A DNA stretch of 64,000 nucleotides, from contig NZ_VHIQ01000001.1 in NCBI RefSeq assembly GCF_006494535.1, positions 739,567 to 803,566 of the forward strand. The letters run 5' to 3'. This document shows positions 1 to 9,678 of the stretch, in pieces. The stretch comes from Paucihalobacter ruber (lineage in GTDB: Bacteria > Bacteroidota > Bacteroidia > Flavobacteriales > Flavobacteriaceae). The notes under the pieces are model-generated. The model was given only the letters and a program-made list of their open reading frames with translations, was not told the DNA's origin and searched no databases. Every line of letters begins with the position of its first letter. Positions within the stretch are counted from its first letter, which is position 1. The position numbers were made by a program, and so were the translations under genes.

Positions 1-372
1 CCAACTGGAGCCAGTCCAAATAGATTCTATTTCATCGGTTAGATTATCGCCAGTATAAGTATTTTGGGTTCTGGAACTATTAATCCAAGTACCCGCATTA
101 TTTATCTGATTAATGATTTCTATTACCTGTTTTTCTGAATTATAGCTATATATTGACCTGGTAGATTCCAAACCCGAAATTAAAGTCGTAATTGTTTCTA
201 CTAAACAATCCACATTAAACGTTGCTTCTTGGGTTGCAATCTCGTTCCAATCTGTTCCTGTCCATTCGTCTATGGTAAGTGTTTCAGGTTGCTGGCCAAA
301 TTCATTTTCAAAGAATTGCGCGTGCGCATTAACAAACAAAAGCAAAGTAATTAAAAGTGTAATTTTTTTCAT
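1..372 (-). CDS. secreted protein, N-terminal part only (cut by the left window edge)
   Basis: Reading leftward from an ATG at 372-370, an open frame of 124 codons runs off the window. It begins MKKITLLITLLLFVNAHAQ, a clear Sec signal peptide with likely cleavage after the AHA. The mature part is rich in Thr, Ser, Trp and Asn (for example IDEWTGTDWNE and SIWTGSSW), as in repeat-containing Bacteroidota surface or secreted proteins. I do not recognise a family. It lies downstream of, and in the same direction as, the hybrid two-component regulator, with a perfect 18-bp direct repeat in between, so it is the likely regulatory target. Start and signal peptide are well supported; function is unknown. 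Confidence 0.75.
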   Translation of the reverse strand, partial: MKKITLLITLLLFVNAHAQFFENEFGQQPETLTIDEWTGTDWNEIATQEATFNVDCLVETITTLISGLESTRSIYSYNSEKQVIEIINQINNAGTWINSSRTQNTYTGDNLTDEIESIWTGSSW

Positions 373-455
373 GTGAATACAATTTGAAAGATTAATAGTC
401 TATGATAGTTTCTAATAATTTGTTGATACAAAGGTTTATGAAAACTGTCTATCGG

Positions 456-494
456 GCTATCACATATGTAACAAATGCTATCACATATGTAACA
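456..494 (-). promoter_or_regulatory. 18-bp perfect direct repeat, probable binding site of the AraC-type output domain
   Basis: The 18-mer gctatcacatatgtaaca occurs at 456-473 and again, identical, at 477-494, a 21-bp period. Each copy contains the palindrome acatatgt. AraC-family proteins typically bind direct repeats two helical turns apart. The site lies between the hybrid AraC-type regulator gene and the gene starting at 372, about 84 bp from that start codon. On the minus strand a -7-like AAccTTTG (436-429, one mismatch to TAnnTTTG) follows about 20 nt downstream of the proximal copy, fitting an activator next to the -33 region. The repeat is seen; its role is inferred. Confidence 0.6.
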
Positions 495-568
495 TTTTGA
501 AGGGTTTTTGTGTTGATAAGAAGAGGTTTAAAAGAACCAACCGGATTTGAATATTCTAGTCTAAAAAA

Positions 569-3500
569 TTAATCTCCATTAAAATACTCTAAAGGTGATT
601 TTCCGTAAGTGTCCTTAAAACTTTTGGCAAAATAGGAAGGTGAGTTGAATCCGGATGAATAGGCTACTTCAGCTACGTTAGCATTTGAATTTTGCAGTAA
701 GTTAACAGCGTATTTTAAACGCTGTGATTTAATAAATGCCGTAGTGCTCAATCCTGTTAATGCTACTAGTTTTCTGTGAAGTTGCATTCTACTCATCCCA
801 ATTTCTTTGCTAAAACTTTCAGCACTAAATTCTGGATTTACAAGATGTTCGTCTAAAATTTGTTGAAGTTTATTTAGAAATTTCTCATCGGTGGCGGTAA
901 TAGCTATATCTTTTGGCTCAAGTGAAATAGCCTGCTGATATCGCATTCTAAGATTGTTTCTTATTTCGATGAGTTTTTGAACTCTAATTTGAATTTTTTC
1001 AGGGTTAAAAGGTTTTAGAATATAATCGTCTGCGCCGGTTTTTAAACCAATTAACTCGTTTTCTTCTCCACTTTTCGCCGTGAGTAAAATAATGGGCACA
1101 TGCGATGTTTTTTCATCCTCTTTTAAAGTATTGCAAAGTGTAATACCATCGGTTTTAGGCATCATGATGTCTGAAATAATTACATCAGGAATGTATTGAA
1201 ATGCTTTATTGATACCATCAAGACCGTCTTGCGCTTGAATAACGTTGTATTTTGGCTCAAAAAGTCTGGTTAAAAATTGCAACATATCTGTATTATCCTC
1301 AACCACAAGAATAATTTCCTTTTCTGATAGTTGTTGAGATGACTCTTCTTCTTGCGTCAATATATGTTTTAATTCTTGCGCAGTTGGCTCTTGTAGATCT
1401 GATTGGTTAAATAGCGTTTTTTCAACCGGTATATTAATCAAAAATTGTATGGTTTTATCGTTTAAATATTCAGCTTTTATAGTGCCTTTATTAAGCGCTA
1501 CTAATTCTTTAATTAAGGAGAGGCCTATTCCAAATCCTTCGTTATTTGAATCGATTTGATAAAAACGATCAAATATTTTTTCAAGCTCTTGCTCTTTAAT
1601 TTCAGTAATCGTATTTTGAACTGATAGCATTAGATGTCCCTCCTGGATCAAAGCATTAAAAATAATCTCGCCTCCTTTTGGGGTATATTTTACAGCATTT
1701 GAAAGAAGGTTATTTATTATTTTCTCTAAAACATCTGTATCGTACCACGCAAACTGGGTAACCTCAATATTGTTAGATAATTTTAGTGGTTTTTGAACTG
1801 CCAAGGGCACAAATGATGAAACAATAGCATGTAAAAACAATTCTATATTGCTGTAAGATACTTTAAGTTTGATGAAACCAGATTCCAGCTTAGACAATTC
1901 TAATAGTTGATTTACCAATCCTGATAATTTATTGGCGTTTCTGTCTACCAAGATTAAATCTTCGCGTGCTTCGCTAGATAAATCGTTGCTTTGCAATTGT
2001 TTTTTAACAGGAGCCGATATTAAGGTTAATGGCGTTCTAAACTCATGCGATAAATTGGCATAAAGCTTTGTTTTATAATCATTTAATTGCTTAAGCCTTT
2101 CTGCTTTATCATGCTCAACTTTTAATTCTAATTGCATTTGCCAGCGAACTTTAAAATAGGTATAGATTAAATACGATGCTAATAAAGTTAAAAGTGTATA
2201 AATTACTATTGCACCCGTACTTGAGTACCATGGTTTTAATATTTTGAATGAAAATTGAGCCGGCGACTGGCTCCAAACACCATCATAGTTGCTCGAAAGC
2301 ACTTTAAAACTGTAATCGCCAGCAGGTAAATTGGTGTATCTGGCAAAATTAATGTTAGAGGCTTGACTCCAGTTTTCGTCGTACCCTTCAAGCTGATACC
2401 TAAAATAATTTTTGTGCGGTAAGGAAAACTGTAAACTAGAAAATGTAAGGGTTAAAGTGTTTTGAAATGATTTTAACTTTAATTTTTCTGAAACATCCAT
2501 TTCTGTATTGTTCACCTCGAGCTTTGAAATTACTGTTTTTGGCGGTTCTGAGTTATTTTTTATGTCTTTAGGATTTAACCAGTAAAACCCATCCAAAGCA
2601 CCAAAATAAATATCGCCATTTTTTGAGGTGTGGTAAGCTCCGGTATTAAATTCAATAGACAATCCATCGTAGCTGGTGTAGTTTGTAATTCCTGGTTGTT
2701 CATCCCATGTTTTTGGAGGCAAGAACAGTGAAATTCCTTTGTTAGAGCTCAACCAAAACCGCCTCTTTTCGTCTGGCATAATCGCGTAGATAACATTATT
2801 TGCCAATCCATCTTCAATTGAATAATTATATAATTTTTGAGATATTAAATCGATGGCCATAATACCATTACCGGCAGAACCAATCCACAATACCTGATCA
2901 TTTTGATACAGTAATGTTTTGATGGCGTAATTGTATTGAATCTGCGATTGATTTTGAAATAAAATTCGACTAAAATCTTCATAGCTGCCAGTTGCCGTGT
3001 TAAGTTTAAGGATATGTCTTTCTTCTGTTGCAACCCATAAAAAGCCGGGCTCGGCATTAATCACTACCCTAATATTGTTACTTGGGAAATTTTTTTGATC
3101 CTTGGAAAAAGAATTGACAACACCCTTATTTTTATCAAACTGAATTAACCCCTGTTGCCCGGTTGCCAGCCAGATATGATCATTATAATCTTCATGAATT
3201 CTCCAAATAGTATTAGCATCGACTCTGGCTGTGGGGTGGTTTTTATATTGAATAAATCTTTCATTCTTGTCTTTTAGATGTAACCCACCATCTTGAGTGC
3301 CTACCCAAAGGTTATTTTGTTTGTCAACATGCAAACTCATAATTCTGTCGCAGGCTAAACCAAAAGATTCGTTACTTTCTAAAAAGGTTTTCCAACTTTC
3401 GTCATTAGGATTAAATTTTGTTAATCCCTTACCACTTGTGCCAACCCAAATCACCCCATCGCTGTCAGTAACCACAGACCTTACAACGTCAATATTGATA

Positions 3501-4555
3501 TCTTCCGGGGCTAAGAAGTTAGTATAATAATTAAATTTGTCTAAATATTCATCGTAATAACTTACACCAGCCCCATCGGTTCCAAACCACAAAACCCCTG
3601 AAAAATCTTCATAAATAGATAAGATATCATTGTAATGAATAGTTTTTGGATTGTTCTTTTTTACAGTAAACTGCCTAATAAGTGATTCGTCAAAATTAAC
3701 TTTAAACAAGCCACTGCCGTAAGTACCAACCCATAGATTGTTTTTAGAATCCATAAACAAAGACAAAACATAAATATTTTTTAACTTGTCTAAATCTTTA
3801 AACCGATCATCATTAAAATATTTAAATTGCTCATCATTTACACCTTTTACCCAAAGTCCGTCACCAAAAGTTCCTGCAAAAATGTCGTTGTTACTATTAA
3901 TTACAATACTTCCAAAATGAATTTCTTCGATCAAATCTGGCTTATAATTTGTAATTTTTCGACTAATTAAATTGTAAGAAATCATTTTGCCTTTGCAACC
4001 AATCCAAAGTTTTCCGTTGTTATCTTCGGTTATTGCATAAATTTTAGAGGTAATTTCAGGAGCAAGTATTTGTTCAATCTCACCCGAATCGTGGTTCAAT
4101 TTAAACAAACCGTTTTGGTAAGTTCCAAACCAAAGATTGAGTTGTAAATCTTGGAATATACAGCTTACATCCTTTAATTCCGGTATGGGCAAAAATGTAT
4201 CTCTTTGAACGTTGTATTTGTGGGGTATGTTTGAACTGGGAATGATCCAGAGGTTATCCTCTTTATCTAGGTAAATTTTTCCTAAATCACTATAGTCAAC
4301 GTTAGTGATATCGGTAAACAAAAACTCGTATTTCTTGAAGCTTTGGCCATCATATTTATTTAAACCATCCTGTGTTGCCAGCCATAAATAACCTGTAGAA
4401 TCTTGTGCAATTGAAATAACACTGTTTTGCGAAAGTCCTTCCTTAACCGAAAGCTGTCTAAAGGTAATCTGAGATTGCGCACCAACTTTATAAACAAAAA
4501 GTTGTACAATCAATAAAAAGGCTAGCCTAAAATTGAAATTTAAACGCAAGAACAT
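569..4555 (-). CDS. hybrid two-component system sensor/regulator (HTCS) with AraC output
   Basis: This 1328-residue protein combines sensor, kinase and transcription factor. A signal peptide (residues 1-26) precedes a long periplasmic region of repeated LWxGT/GLWxG blades (two seven-bladed propellers, about 30-690). A Y_Y_Y domain (about 690-770) and one membrane segment (about 780-800) follow. The cytoplasmic part has a HisKA box with LSHEFRTPL (near 836), an HATPase domain, a receiver domain with SDIMMPKTDG (phospho-Asp near 1130), and a C-terminal AraC helix-turn-helix pair (about 1235-1325). In Bacteroidota such proteins sense oligosaccharides or other periplasmic ligands and activate adjacent genes. 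The likely target is the secreted-protein gene downstream. No glycan-use SusCD genes are visible here, so the ligand is unknown. Confidence 0.95.
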   Translation of the reverse strand: MFLRLNFNFRLAFLLIVQLFVYKVGAQSQITFRQLSVKEGLSQNSVISIAQDSTGYLWLATQDGLNKYDGQSFKKYEFLFTDITNVDYSDLGKIYLDKEDNLWIIPSSNIPHKYNVQRDTFLPIPELKDVSCIFQDLQLNLWFGTYQNGLFKLNHDSGEIEQILAPEITSKIYAITEDNNGKLWIGCKGKMISYNLISRKITNYKPDLIEEIHFGSIVINSNNDIFAGTFGDGLWVKGVNDEQFKYFNDDRFKDLDKLKNIYVLSLFMDSKNNLWVGTYGSGLFKVNFDESLIRQFTVKKNNPKTIHYNDILSIYEDFSGVLWFGTDGAGVSYYDEYLDKFNYYTNFLAPEDINIDVVRSVVTDSDGVIWVGTSGKGLTKFNPNDESWKTFLESNESFGLACDRIMSLHVDKQNNLWVGTQDGGLHLKDKNERFIQYKNHPTARVDANTIWRIHEDYNDHIWLATGQQGLIQFDKNKGVVNSFSKDQKNFPSNNIRVVINAEPGFLWVATEERHILKLNTATGSYEDFSRILFQNQSQIQYNYAIKTLLYQNDQVLWIGSAGNGIMAIDLISQKLYNYSIEDGLANNVIYAIMPDEKRRFWLSSNKGISLFLPPKTWDEQPGITNYTSYDGLSIEFNTGAYHTSKNGDIYFGALDGFYWLNPKDIKNNSEPPKTVISKLEVNNTEMDVSEKLKLKSFQNTLTLTFSSLQFSLPHKNYFRYQLEGYDENWSQASNINFARYTNLPAGDYSFKVLSSNYDGVWSQSPAQFSFKILKPWYSSTGAIVIYTLLTLLASYLIYTYFKVRWQMQLELKVEHDKAERLKQLNDYKTKLYANLSHEFRTPLTLISAPVKKQLQSNDLSSEAREDLILVDRNANKLSGLVNQLLELSKLESGFIKLKVSYSNIELFLHAIVSSFVPLAVQKPLKLSNNIEVTQFAWYDTDVLEKIINNLLSNAVKYTPKGGEIIFNALIQEGHLMLSVQNTITEIKEQELEKIFDRFYQIDSNNEGFGIGLSLIKELVALNKGTIKAEYLNDKTIQFLINIPVEKTLFNQSDLQEPTAQELKHILTQEEESSQQLSEKEIILVVEDNTDMLQFLTRLFEPKYNVIQAQDGLDGINKAFQYIPDVIISDIMMPKTDGITLCNTLKEDEKTSHVPIILLTAKSGEENELIGLKTGADDYILKPFNPEKIQIRVQKLIEIRNNLRMRYQQAISLEPKDIAITATDEKFLNKLQQILDEHLVNPEFSAESFSKEIGMSRMQLHRKLVALTGLSTTAFIKSQRLKYAVNLLQNSNANVAEVAYSSGFNSPSYFAKSFKDTYGKSPLEYFNGD

Positions 4556-4608
4556 TTAGGTGGTTGGTTATATACGTTCTAAATATACATTAAATTAAAT
4601 TAAAAACG

Positions 4609-5175
4609 TTATTTAATGGCTTTGGCAACTTCCTCTAAAGCGTTATACCAGTCTTCGCCGAATTTTCTAATAAGCGCCTCTTTTACAAATTTATAAACCG
4701 GGACCTGTAATTCTGCGCCTAAAGTACAGGCCGGATCGCAAATTTCCCAGCGGTTGTAATTAACGGCGGCAAACTCGGTGTATTCTTTTACCCTTAATGG
4801 ATAGAGATGGCAAGACACGGGTTTTTTCCAATCTATAACACCTTTGTTTTGGGCTTCTTCAATACCACAAAGTGCTATACCTTGCTTGTTAAAGGTAACA
4901 TAAGCACATTCGTTGCCGTCAACCAGAGGTGTTTCGTGCTCATCAAAGGCATTGGTAATGTGAGTGCCTTGTTCTTCAATAGCCTTAATACCTTCAGGTC
5001 TTAAAAATGGTTTTATTTTGGGATAAATTTCTTTTAAAATTTGGGTTTCTTGCGCCTCTAATGGAGCGCCGGCATCACCCTTAACGCAGCAAGCACCTTT
5101 ACAGGCCGAGAGATTACAAACAAAATCGTTGCTTAAAATTTCTTCTGAAACTATGGTTTTTCCTAACTGAAACAT
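4609..5175 (-). CDS. DUF3109 family cysteine-rich protein
   Basis: A 188-residue protein matching the Bacteroidota DUF3109 family. A Cys cluster near the N terminus (CNLSACKGACC, about 20-30) and later Cys residues (CAYV, LCGIEE, SCHLYP, ICDPAC) resemble the YkgJ-type putative metal-cluster motif. There is no signal peptide or membrane segment, so it is probably cytosolic. It is monocistronic and divergent from marC. A bound Fe-S cluster or zinc ion is suggested by the cysteines, but the function is not known. Confidence 0.85.
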   Translation of the reverse strand: MFQLGKTIVSEEILSNDFVCNLSACKGACCVKGDAGAPLEAQETQILKEIYPKIKPFLRPEGIKAIEEQGTHITNAFDEHETPLVDGNECAYVTFNKQGIALCGIEEAQNKGVIDWKKPVSCHLYPLRVKEYTEFAAVNYNRWEICDPACTLGAELQVPVYKFVKEALIRKFGEDWYNALEEVAKAIK

Positions 5176-5276
5176 ACCGCAAAGTTAAGATAAACCGCAT
5201 TAAAATTTAACCTGCATTTAATGATAAAAGTCTGAATTAATTAACGACCTTTGCCGAAATTTTAGCAAGGTATTTT

Positions 5277-5855
5277 ATGCAACTTAACTTTAAAGAAATA
5301 TTTACTGCATTTATGGTGTTATTTGCTGTAATTGATATTGTTGGGAACATTCCCATCATCATCGACTTGCGCAAAAAAGTAGGACACATTCAAAGCGAAA
5401 AAGCATCGATTATTGCCGGTCTTATCCTAATTTTATTTCTGTTTGTAGGAGATTCTATTTTAAAATTGATTGGTATAGACGTCAACTCTTTTGCCGTTGC
5501 GGGTTCGTTTATTATCTTTTTTATTGCTTTAGAAATGATTTTGGGTATTACGCTTTATAAAGATGAAGGCAACAATGCTCTCACTGCTTCCATATTCCCA
5601 CTGGCGTTTCCGCTGATAGCCGGACCCGGAAGTTTAACTACCTTATTGTCGCTTAAAGCCGAATTTGAAACACAAAACATTATTGTAGCTTTAATTGTGA
5701 ATGTTATAGTAATATATATTGTGTTAAAAACCTCTTCAAAAATTGAAAGAGTATTAGGTGCCAACGGCATTAATATTGTAAGAAAAATATTTGGTGTAAT
5801 TTTGTTAGCCATTGCGGTAAAATTATTTACCACCAACATTAAATTATTATTCTAA
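5277..5855 (+). CDS. marC: MarC family integral membrane protein
   Basis: A 192-residue, highly hydrophobic protein with about six membrane segments. It carries the MarC/UPF0056 hallmarks FPLAFPLIAGPGS (about 108-120) near the middle and DIVGNIPI near the N terminus. The family resembles transporters, but no substrate has been firmly shown. An earlier link of MarC to antibiotic resistance in E. coli has been withdrawn in the literature. Its TAA overlaps the ATG of the next small membrane-protein gene (TAATG), so the two are probably translated together. Confidence 0.9.
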   Translation: MQLNFKEIFTAFMVLFAVIDIVGNIPIIIDLRKKVGHIQSEKASIIAGLILILFLFVGDSILKLIGIDVNSFAVAGSFIIFFIALEMILGITLYKDEGNNALTASIFPLAFPLIAGPGSLTTLLSLKAEFETQNIIVALIVNVIVIYIVLKTSSKIERVLGANGINIVRKIFGVILLAIAVKLFTTNIKLLF

Positions 5856-6058
5856 TGAAGTTATTTACTATTATTTTTTCCATTATTACTATTGGTCTCG
5901 TTGCTTTTAATCTTTCTAAAATAAATTACAGTGCACCTTTTGAAGGCGATAGTATGACCGCTCTTATCGTGAGTTTTCTAAGTTTATGCGCTCTTTTACT
6001 TGTATGGATTTTATATACTTCTCAGCAAATAGCAAACAAAGCCAAGTTTAAAAAATGA
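5855..6058 (+). CDS. small two-span membrane protein
   Basis: A 67-residue protein with a hydrophobic N-terminal helix (about 1-20), a short polar loop containing FEGDSM, a second helix (about 36-56) and a Lys-rich C-terminal tail. Its start overlaps the marC stop by one base and its stop overlaps the next start (ATGA), placing it inside a three-gene operon. No family is recognised. The coupling on both sides is the main support that it is real. It may be an inner-membrane accessory of MarC, but that is only inferred. Confidence 0.7.
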   Translation: MKLFTIIFSIITIGLVAFNLSKINYSAPFEGDSMTALIVSFLSLCALLLVWILYTSQQIANKAKFKK

Positions 6059-6660
6059 CATTTGATGTTTTAATTATTGGTGGTGGTGCTGCGGGCATGT
6101 CCTGCGCTCTTGTCTTGGGTTCAGCTGTTAATAAATCTTATGCTACTGATAAGCAAATTGGCATTGTGCTGCATCAAAAAACGTCGCATTTGCAAACCGC
6201 CTTGTTCAATAATGTTTTAGGTTTAACTCCGGGCACTACCGGGGCAGACATTTTAAATTCAGGTGCTGCACAATTAAAAGATTTGTACAGCCATGTTCAA
6301 CAAATTGAAAACGAGAAGGTATTGGCCGTTGAACAAATTGCTTCGAATTATAAGGTTGTGACTAATAAAAACACTTATCATTCTAAGATAATAGTGATAG
6401 CCGTTGGTTATACCAATTTAATAAGTATCAAAGGACTAGAATCTTACATTGAACCACATCCACGTGCCGTTGCCGAAAAGCAACGCATTTGGCTTAAAAA
6501 CACCAATCACCTCATCAACAAAGGTTTATATGTAGCAGGTACCTTAGCCGGATGGCGAAGCCAGTTTGCTATTGCCAGCGGTAGTGGTGCTCAGGTTGCA
6601 ACCGATATTTTAACACTTTGGAATGATGGTAAAGATGCACAGGTGCATGATAAGATTTAG
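6055..6660 (+). CDS. short FAD-dependent pyridine-nucleotide-disulfide-oxidoreductase-like protein
   Basis: A 201-residue protein with an N-terminal Rossmann motif (VLIIGGGAAGMSCAL, about 5-19) and a C-terminal FAD-contacting segment (GLYVAGTLAGWRSQFAIASGSGAQVA, in two halves about 161-187), like thioredoxin reductase. It is about 100 residues shorter than TrxB: the NADPH-binding domain and the CxxC redox pair are absent. It is thus a flavoprotein core only. Comparable roughly 200-residue proteins occur in flavobacteria, so it is probably intact. The electron donor and substrate cannot be deduced. It is the last gene of the marC operon. Confidence 0.75.
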   Translation: MTFDVLIIGGGAAGMSCALVLGSAVNKSYATDKQIGIVLHQKTSHLQTALFNNVLGLTPGTTGADILNSGAAQLKDLYSHVQQIENEKVLAVEQIASNYKVVTNKNTYHSKIIVIAVGYTNLISIKGLESYIEPHPRAVAEKQRIWLKNTNHLINKGLYVAGTLAGWRSQFAIASGSGAQVATDILTLWNDGKDAQVHDKI

Positions 6661-6749
6661 CGAGTGTCTGTTCTCACAGATAGCACAGATCATCACTGAT
6701 AATTATTACCTTATTTAAAATTAACGGCTAATTAATCTAAAACAACTTA

Positions 6750-8348
6750 CTAATTGCTATTCCCGCTACTTAAGAAAATCACCTCGTTAATCATGTTATC
6801 GGTTTGACCGGTGATTTGGTAATAGGCATCATCACCATATAACTGACGTGCCATTTCGGCTTTGATCATGTCTTTCATCTGACTGTGATACACGGCAAAA
6901 TTAAACTGGGTGCGCTCTATTTGGTTGATGTAATTTTCAAAACTTTGCACCAAAGTGTCGCTTACTATAAAATGGTCTATAAAATCGCCTTCTAAAATAT
7001 CATTATAGGTGAAACGGTCTTCGTCTAAGGCTTCAAAAACAAAATTGCTCACATAACCACGTCTTGAAATATAGTTAAGCGTTTCGTTATTATAAGTATT
7101 TTGAAGCGGCACAAACACATCGGGAATAATGCCACCACCACCATACACCACCTTACCTTTGGGTGTGGTAAATTTTAGAGAATCGGGTAAATCTATAGTT
7201 TGTTGATTGCTCAATTCACCGGTGCTTAAGCGTTTATAATAGTCGTGATAATAGCTTTGGTTATCACCATTAGTGTAAGGACGTTGAATAGATCTACCTG
7301 TTGGCGTGTAGTATCTAGATACTGTTAAACGCACTGCACTGCCATCGCCTAAGGCCATTTCGCGCTGCACCAATCCTTTGCCGTAAGAACGCCTGCCTAC
7401 AATAGTACCTTTATCGTTATCCTGCAAGGCTCCGGCAATAACCTCACTGGCCGAAGCAGAACTTTCGTTAATAATTACAAATACATCGCCTTTTTCAAAA
7501 CTACCGCGTTTGGTAGCGTAAACATGATCGGTATTTCCGCTTTTATTTTTGGTGAATAAAATGAGTTTGCCTTCTTCTAAAAATTCATCAGCCATCTTTT
7601 CGGCCACACCCAAAAATCCGCCAAAATTGTCTCTTAAATCTAATGCCAACTGGGTAGCTCCCAATTTTTGAAGTCTGGACAAGGCTTCTTTAAATTCGAT
7701 GTAAGTTGACTCTGCAAATCTGTTAACCTTAATATAGCCCAAGCTTGGCGTTAACATATAAGCGGCATCTATACTTTTAATGGGCACATCATCTCTTTTT
7801 AAATTGAAATCGAGAAATTCGTCGGTTTGCTTTCGGTAAACCTTTAAATTAACTCGGCTATTTTTATCACCTTTTAATTTGGCGATAATGTCTTCGTTTT
7901 TCCATTCTCTTCCAAAAATGGTATCGTTATTTGCCATAATAATTCTGTCGCCGGGCAATATACCTGCGCGTTCGCTTGGCCCGCCTTCAATGGTTCTTAT
8001 TACGGCAACCGTATCTTTGTACGTGTAAAAACTAATACCAATACCCACAAATTTTCCGCTCATATTCTCTGAGACTTGCTGTAACTGGTCTTTTGAGATG
8101 TAAGTAGAATGCGGGTCTAGATTGTCAAGAATACCATTAACCGTAACATCTACAATACTATCGGTATTAACATCATCAACGTACTCTAAATCAATATAAT
8201 CGATTAGGCGGTTGAGTTTATCTTTTTTACTGTTAGTGGTAAACAATCTGTCGGAAGTGTCGGTAAAATTAAGTTTTCCACCAATAAACACACCGGCGGC
8301 TATGGCTAAGCCGAGTAATAAAGGAATATATTTTTTAGAGGTGTTCAT
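6750..8348 (-). CDS. S41 family C-terminal processing peptidase
   Basis: A 532-residue periplasmic serine protease. An N-terminal signal anchor (residues 8-24) is followed by a PDZ domain (about 90-175, with GPSERAGILPGDRI) and the S41 catalytic domain. The nucleophile Ser lies in ESSASASEV (near 297) and the general-base Lys in RRSYGKGLVQ (near 322), so the Ser/Lys dyad is intact. Such proteases degrade or mature periplasmic proteins by recognising C termini. A roughly 150-residue C-terminal extension is typical of Bacteroidota members. Its start overlaps the stop of the deaminase gene by four bases (ATGA), indicating translational coupling. Confidence 0.93.
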   Translation of the reverse strand: MNTSKKYIPLLLGLAIAAGVFIGGKLNFTDTSDRLFTTNSKKDKLNRLIDYIDLEYVDDVNTDSIVDVTVNGILDNLDPHSTYISKDQLQQVSENMSGKFVGIGISFYTYKDTVAVIRTIEGGPSERAGILPGDRIIMANNDTIFGREWKNEDIIAKLKGDKNSRVNLKVYRKQTDEFLDFNLKRDDVPIKSIDAAYMLTPSLGYIKVNRFAESTYIEFKEALSRLQKLGATQLALDLRDNFGGFLGVAEKMADEFLEEGKLILFTKNKSGNTDHVYATKRGSFEKGDVFVIINESSASASEVIAGALQDNDKGTIVGRRSYGKGLVQREMALGDGSAVRLTVSRYYTPTGRSIQRPYTNGDNQSYYHDYYKRLSTGELSNQQTIDLPDSLKFTTPKGKVVYGGGGIIPDVFVPLQNTYNNETLNYISRRGYVSNFVFEALDEDRFTYNDILEGDFIDHFIVSDTLVQSFENYINQIERTQFNFAVYHSQMKDMIKAEMARQLYGDDAYYQITGQTDNMINEVIFLSSGNSN

Positions 8349-8779
8349 TCAGCTTTTAAATCTTCAATTAAAACAACTTCAACGCCGGCTTTTTCCAGAA
8401 AGTTAATACCACTGTCGTCTTTATAAGCTTCGCCATAAACCACTCTAACAATACCGGCCTGATGAATGAGCTTACTACATTCTTTACACGGCGATAGCGT
8501 GATGTAAAGCGTTGCACCTTTACAAGACTGAGTTGATGAGGCTACTTTTAGTATAGCATTAGCTTCGGCGTGTAACACATACCATTTGGTATAACCTTCG
8601 TCGTCTTCGCAATAATTTTCAAAACCGGTTGGTGTGCCATTGTAACCATCTGAAATAATCATTCGGTCTTTAACAATTAATGCACCAACCTGCTTGCGCT
8701 TGCAATGCGATAGCTTACCCCATTCCTTAGCGATTCGCAAATAAGCTTTATCGTAACGTAATTGTTTTTTTTTAGACAT
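8345..8779 (-). CDS. comEB: dCMP deaminase (ComEB-like)
   Basis: A 144-residue cytidine/deoxycytidylate deaminase family protein. The zinc-binding and catalytic residues are present: His70-Ala-Glu72 and Pro97-Cys98-x-x-Cys101. dCMP deaminase makes dUMP for thymidylate synthesis. The length and the GYNGTPTGF motif (46-54) fit the dCMP rather than the tRNA or riboflavin branch. It is the first gene of a two-gene operon with the S41 protease, an order often seen in flavobacteria. Confidence is high for family and substrate class. Confidence 0.92.
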   Translation of the reverse strand: MSKKKQLRYDKAYLRIAKEWGKLSHCKRKQVGALIVKDRMIISDGYNGTPTGFENYCEDDEGYTKWYVLHAEANAILKVASSTQSCKGATLYITLSPCKECSKLIHQAGIVRVVYGEAYKDDSGINFLEKAGVEVVLIEDLKAE

Positions 8780-8889
8780 AAATTGATTGCGACACTTTCA
8801 AAATAAAGAACGAAGATAATTGTATGCTATTGTAATTACAATGCTTGGGCGTTAAACTTTTACCAAAAGTACAGTGATTTAATAATTCT

Positions 8890-9480
8890 TTATGAAAGTA
8901 AGTCGCTTTCCAGAATCATTGGTATCACCAAACCAACCACAACAGCCGATAAGACCATGATCCAATCACGTCTTGAAAATCTAAAGATAGTTTGACAAAT
9001 CCAGCCTAAAATAAGTACAACCACAACAATTATGATTTGTGCTATTTCAATACCTAAAGCAAATTCAAGTAATAATATTAACTTGTTTTCTGTATTTCCG
9101 GCAAACATTAAAAATTCTCTTGCAAAGCCCAGTCCGTGCACCAATCCAAAAAACAAGGTTGAAAAAAATAAGGTCCCAACTTTTTGGTTTTTTGATTTTT
9201 TACCGGCTGTAAATACATTGTAAATTGCCACGACCAAAATGGTTACCGGTATTAAAAACTCTACAAGACTGGCATTTACTTTTACAACACCGTAAGCAGC
9301 CAAAACCAAAGATAAAGTATGACCAATTGTGAAGGTAGTAACCAAAAGTAATACCCGCTTCCAGTCGTTAAATAAATAAGGAACGGTAAGAACGGTTAAA
9401 AACAATACGTGGTCGTAGCCATTAATGTCAAGCACATGGTTGATACCATACTGTACATTGAACCAAAATTCGTTGAGCAT
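8890..9480 (-). CDS. HupE/UreJ family membrane protein
   Basis: A 196-residue polytopic protein with about six membrane helices and the conserved motifs GYDHVLFL (about 20-27), GHTLSL and HGLGFA. HupE/UreJ relatives are nickel or cobalt permeases, or accessory proteins of hydrogenase and urease. No such enzyme is encoded in the window, so metal uptake is inferred from the family only. It is monocistronic, with about 100 bp to the deaminase gene and 198 bp to the divergent Spy-like gene. Confidence 0.85.
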   Translation of the reverse strand: MLNEFWFNVQYGINHVLDINGYDHVLFLTVLTVPYLFNDWKRVLLLVTTFTIGHTLSLVLAAYGVVKVNASLVEFLIPVTILVVAIYNVFTAGKKSKNQKVGTLFFSTLFFGLVHGLGFAREFLMFAGNTENKLILLLEFALGIEIAQIIIVVVVLILGWICQTIFRFSRRDWIMVLSAVVVGLVIPMILESDLLS

Positions 9481-9678
9481 GATGATTAGTTTTGGGTTGG
9501 CACAAAGTTACAATTTAATTGGAATGCAGATAATAATAAAGTTAAAATGGATTTTATAACACTGGCGAGAACATAAACTTTATTGTTATCAGTTAATTAT
9601 GCGTTAAAATGACCGGTTCAATTAAACTATTATAAGTTTAAAGAGTCTTAGTATTAGTTAATTTAAAACCTAAATATC

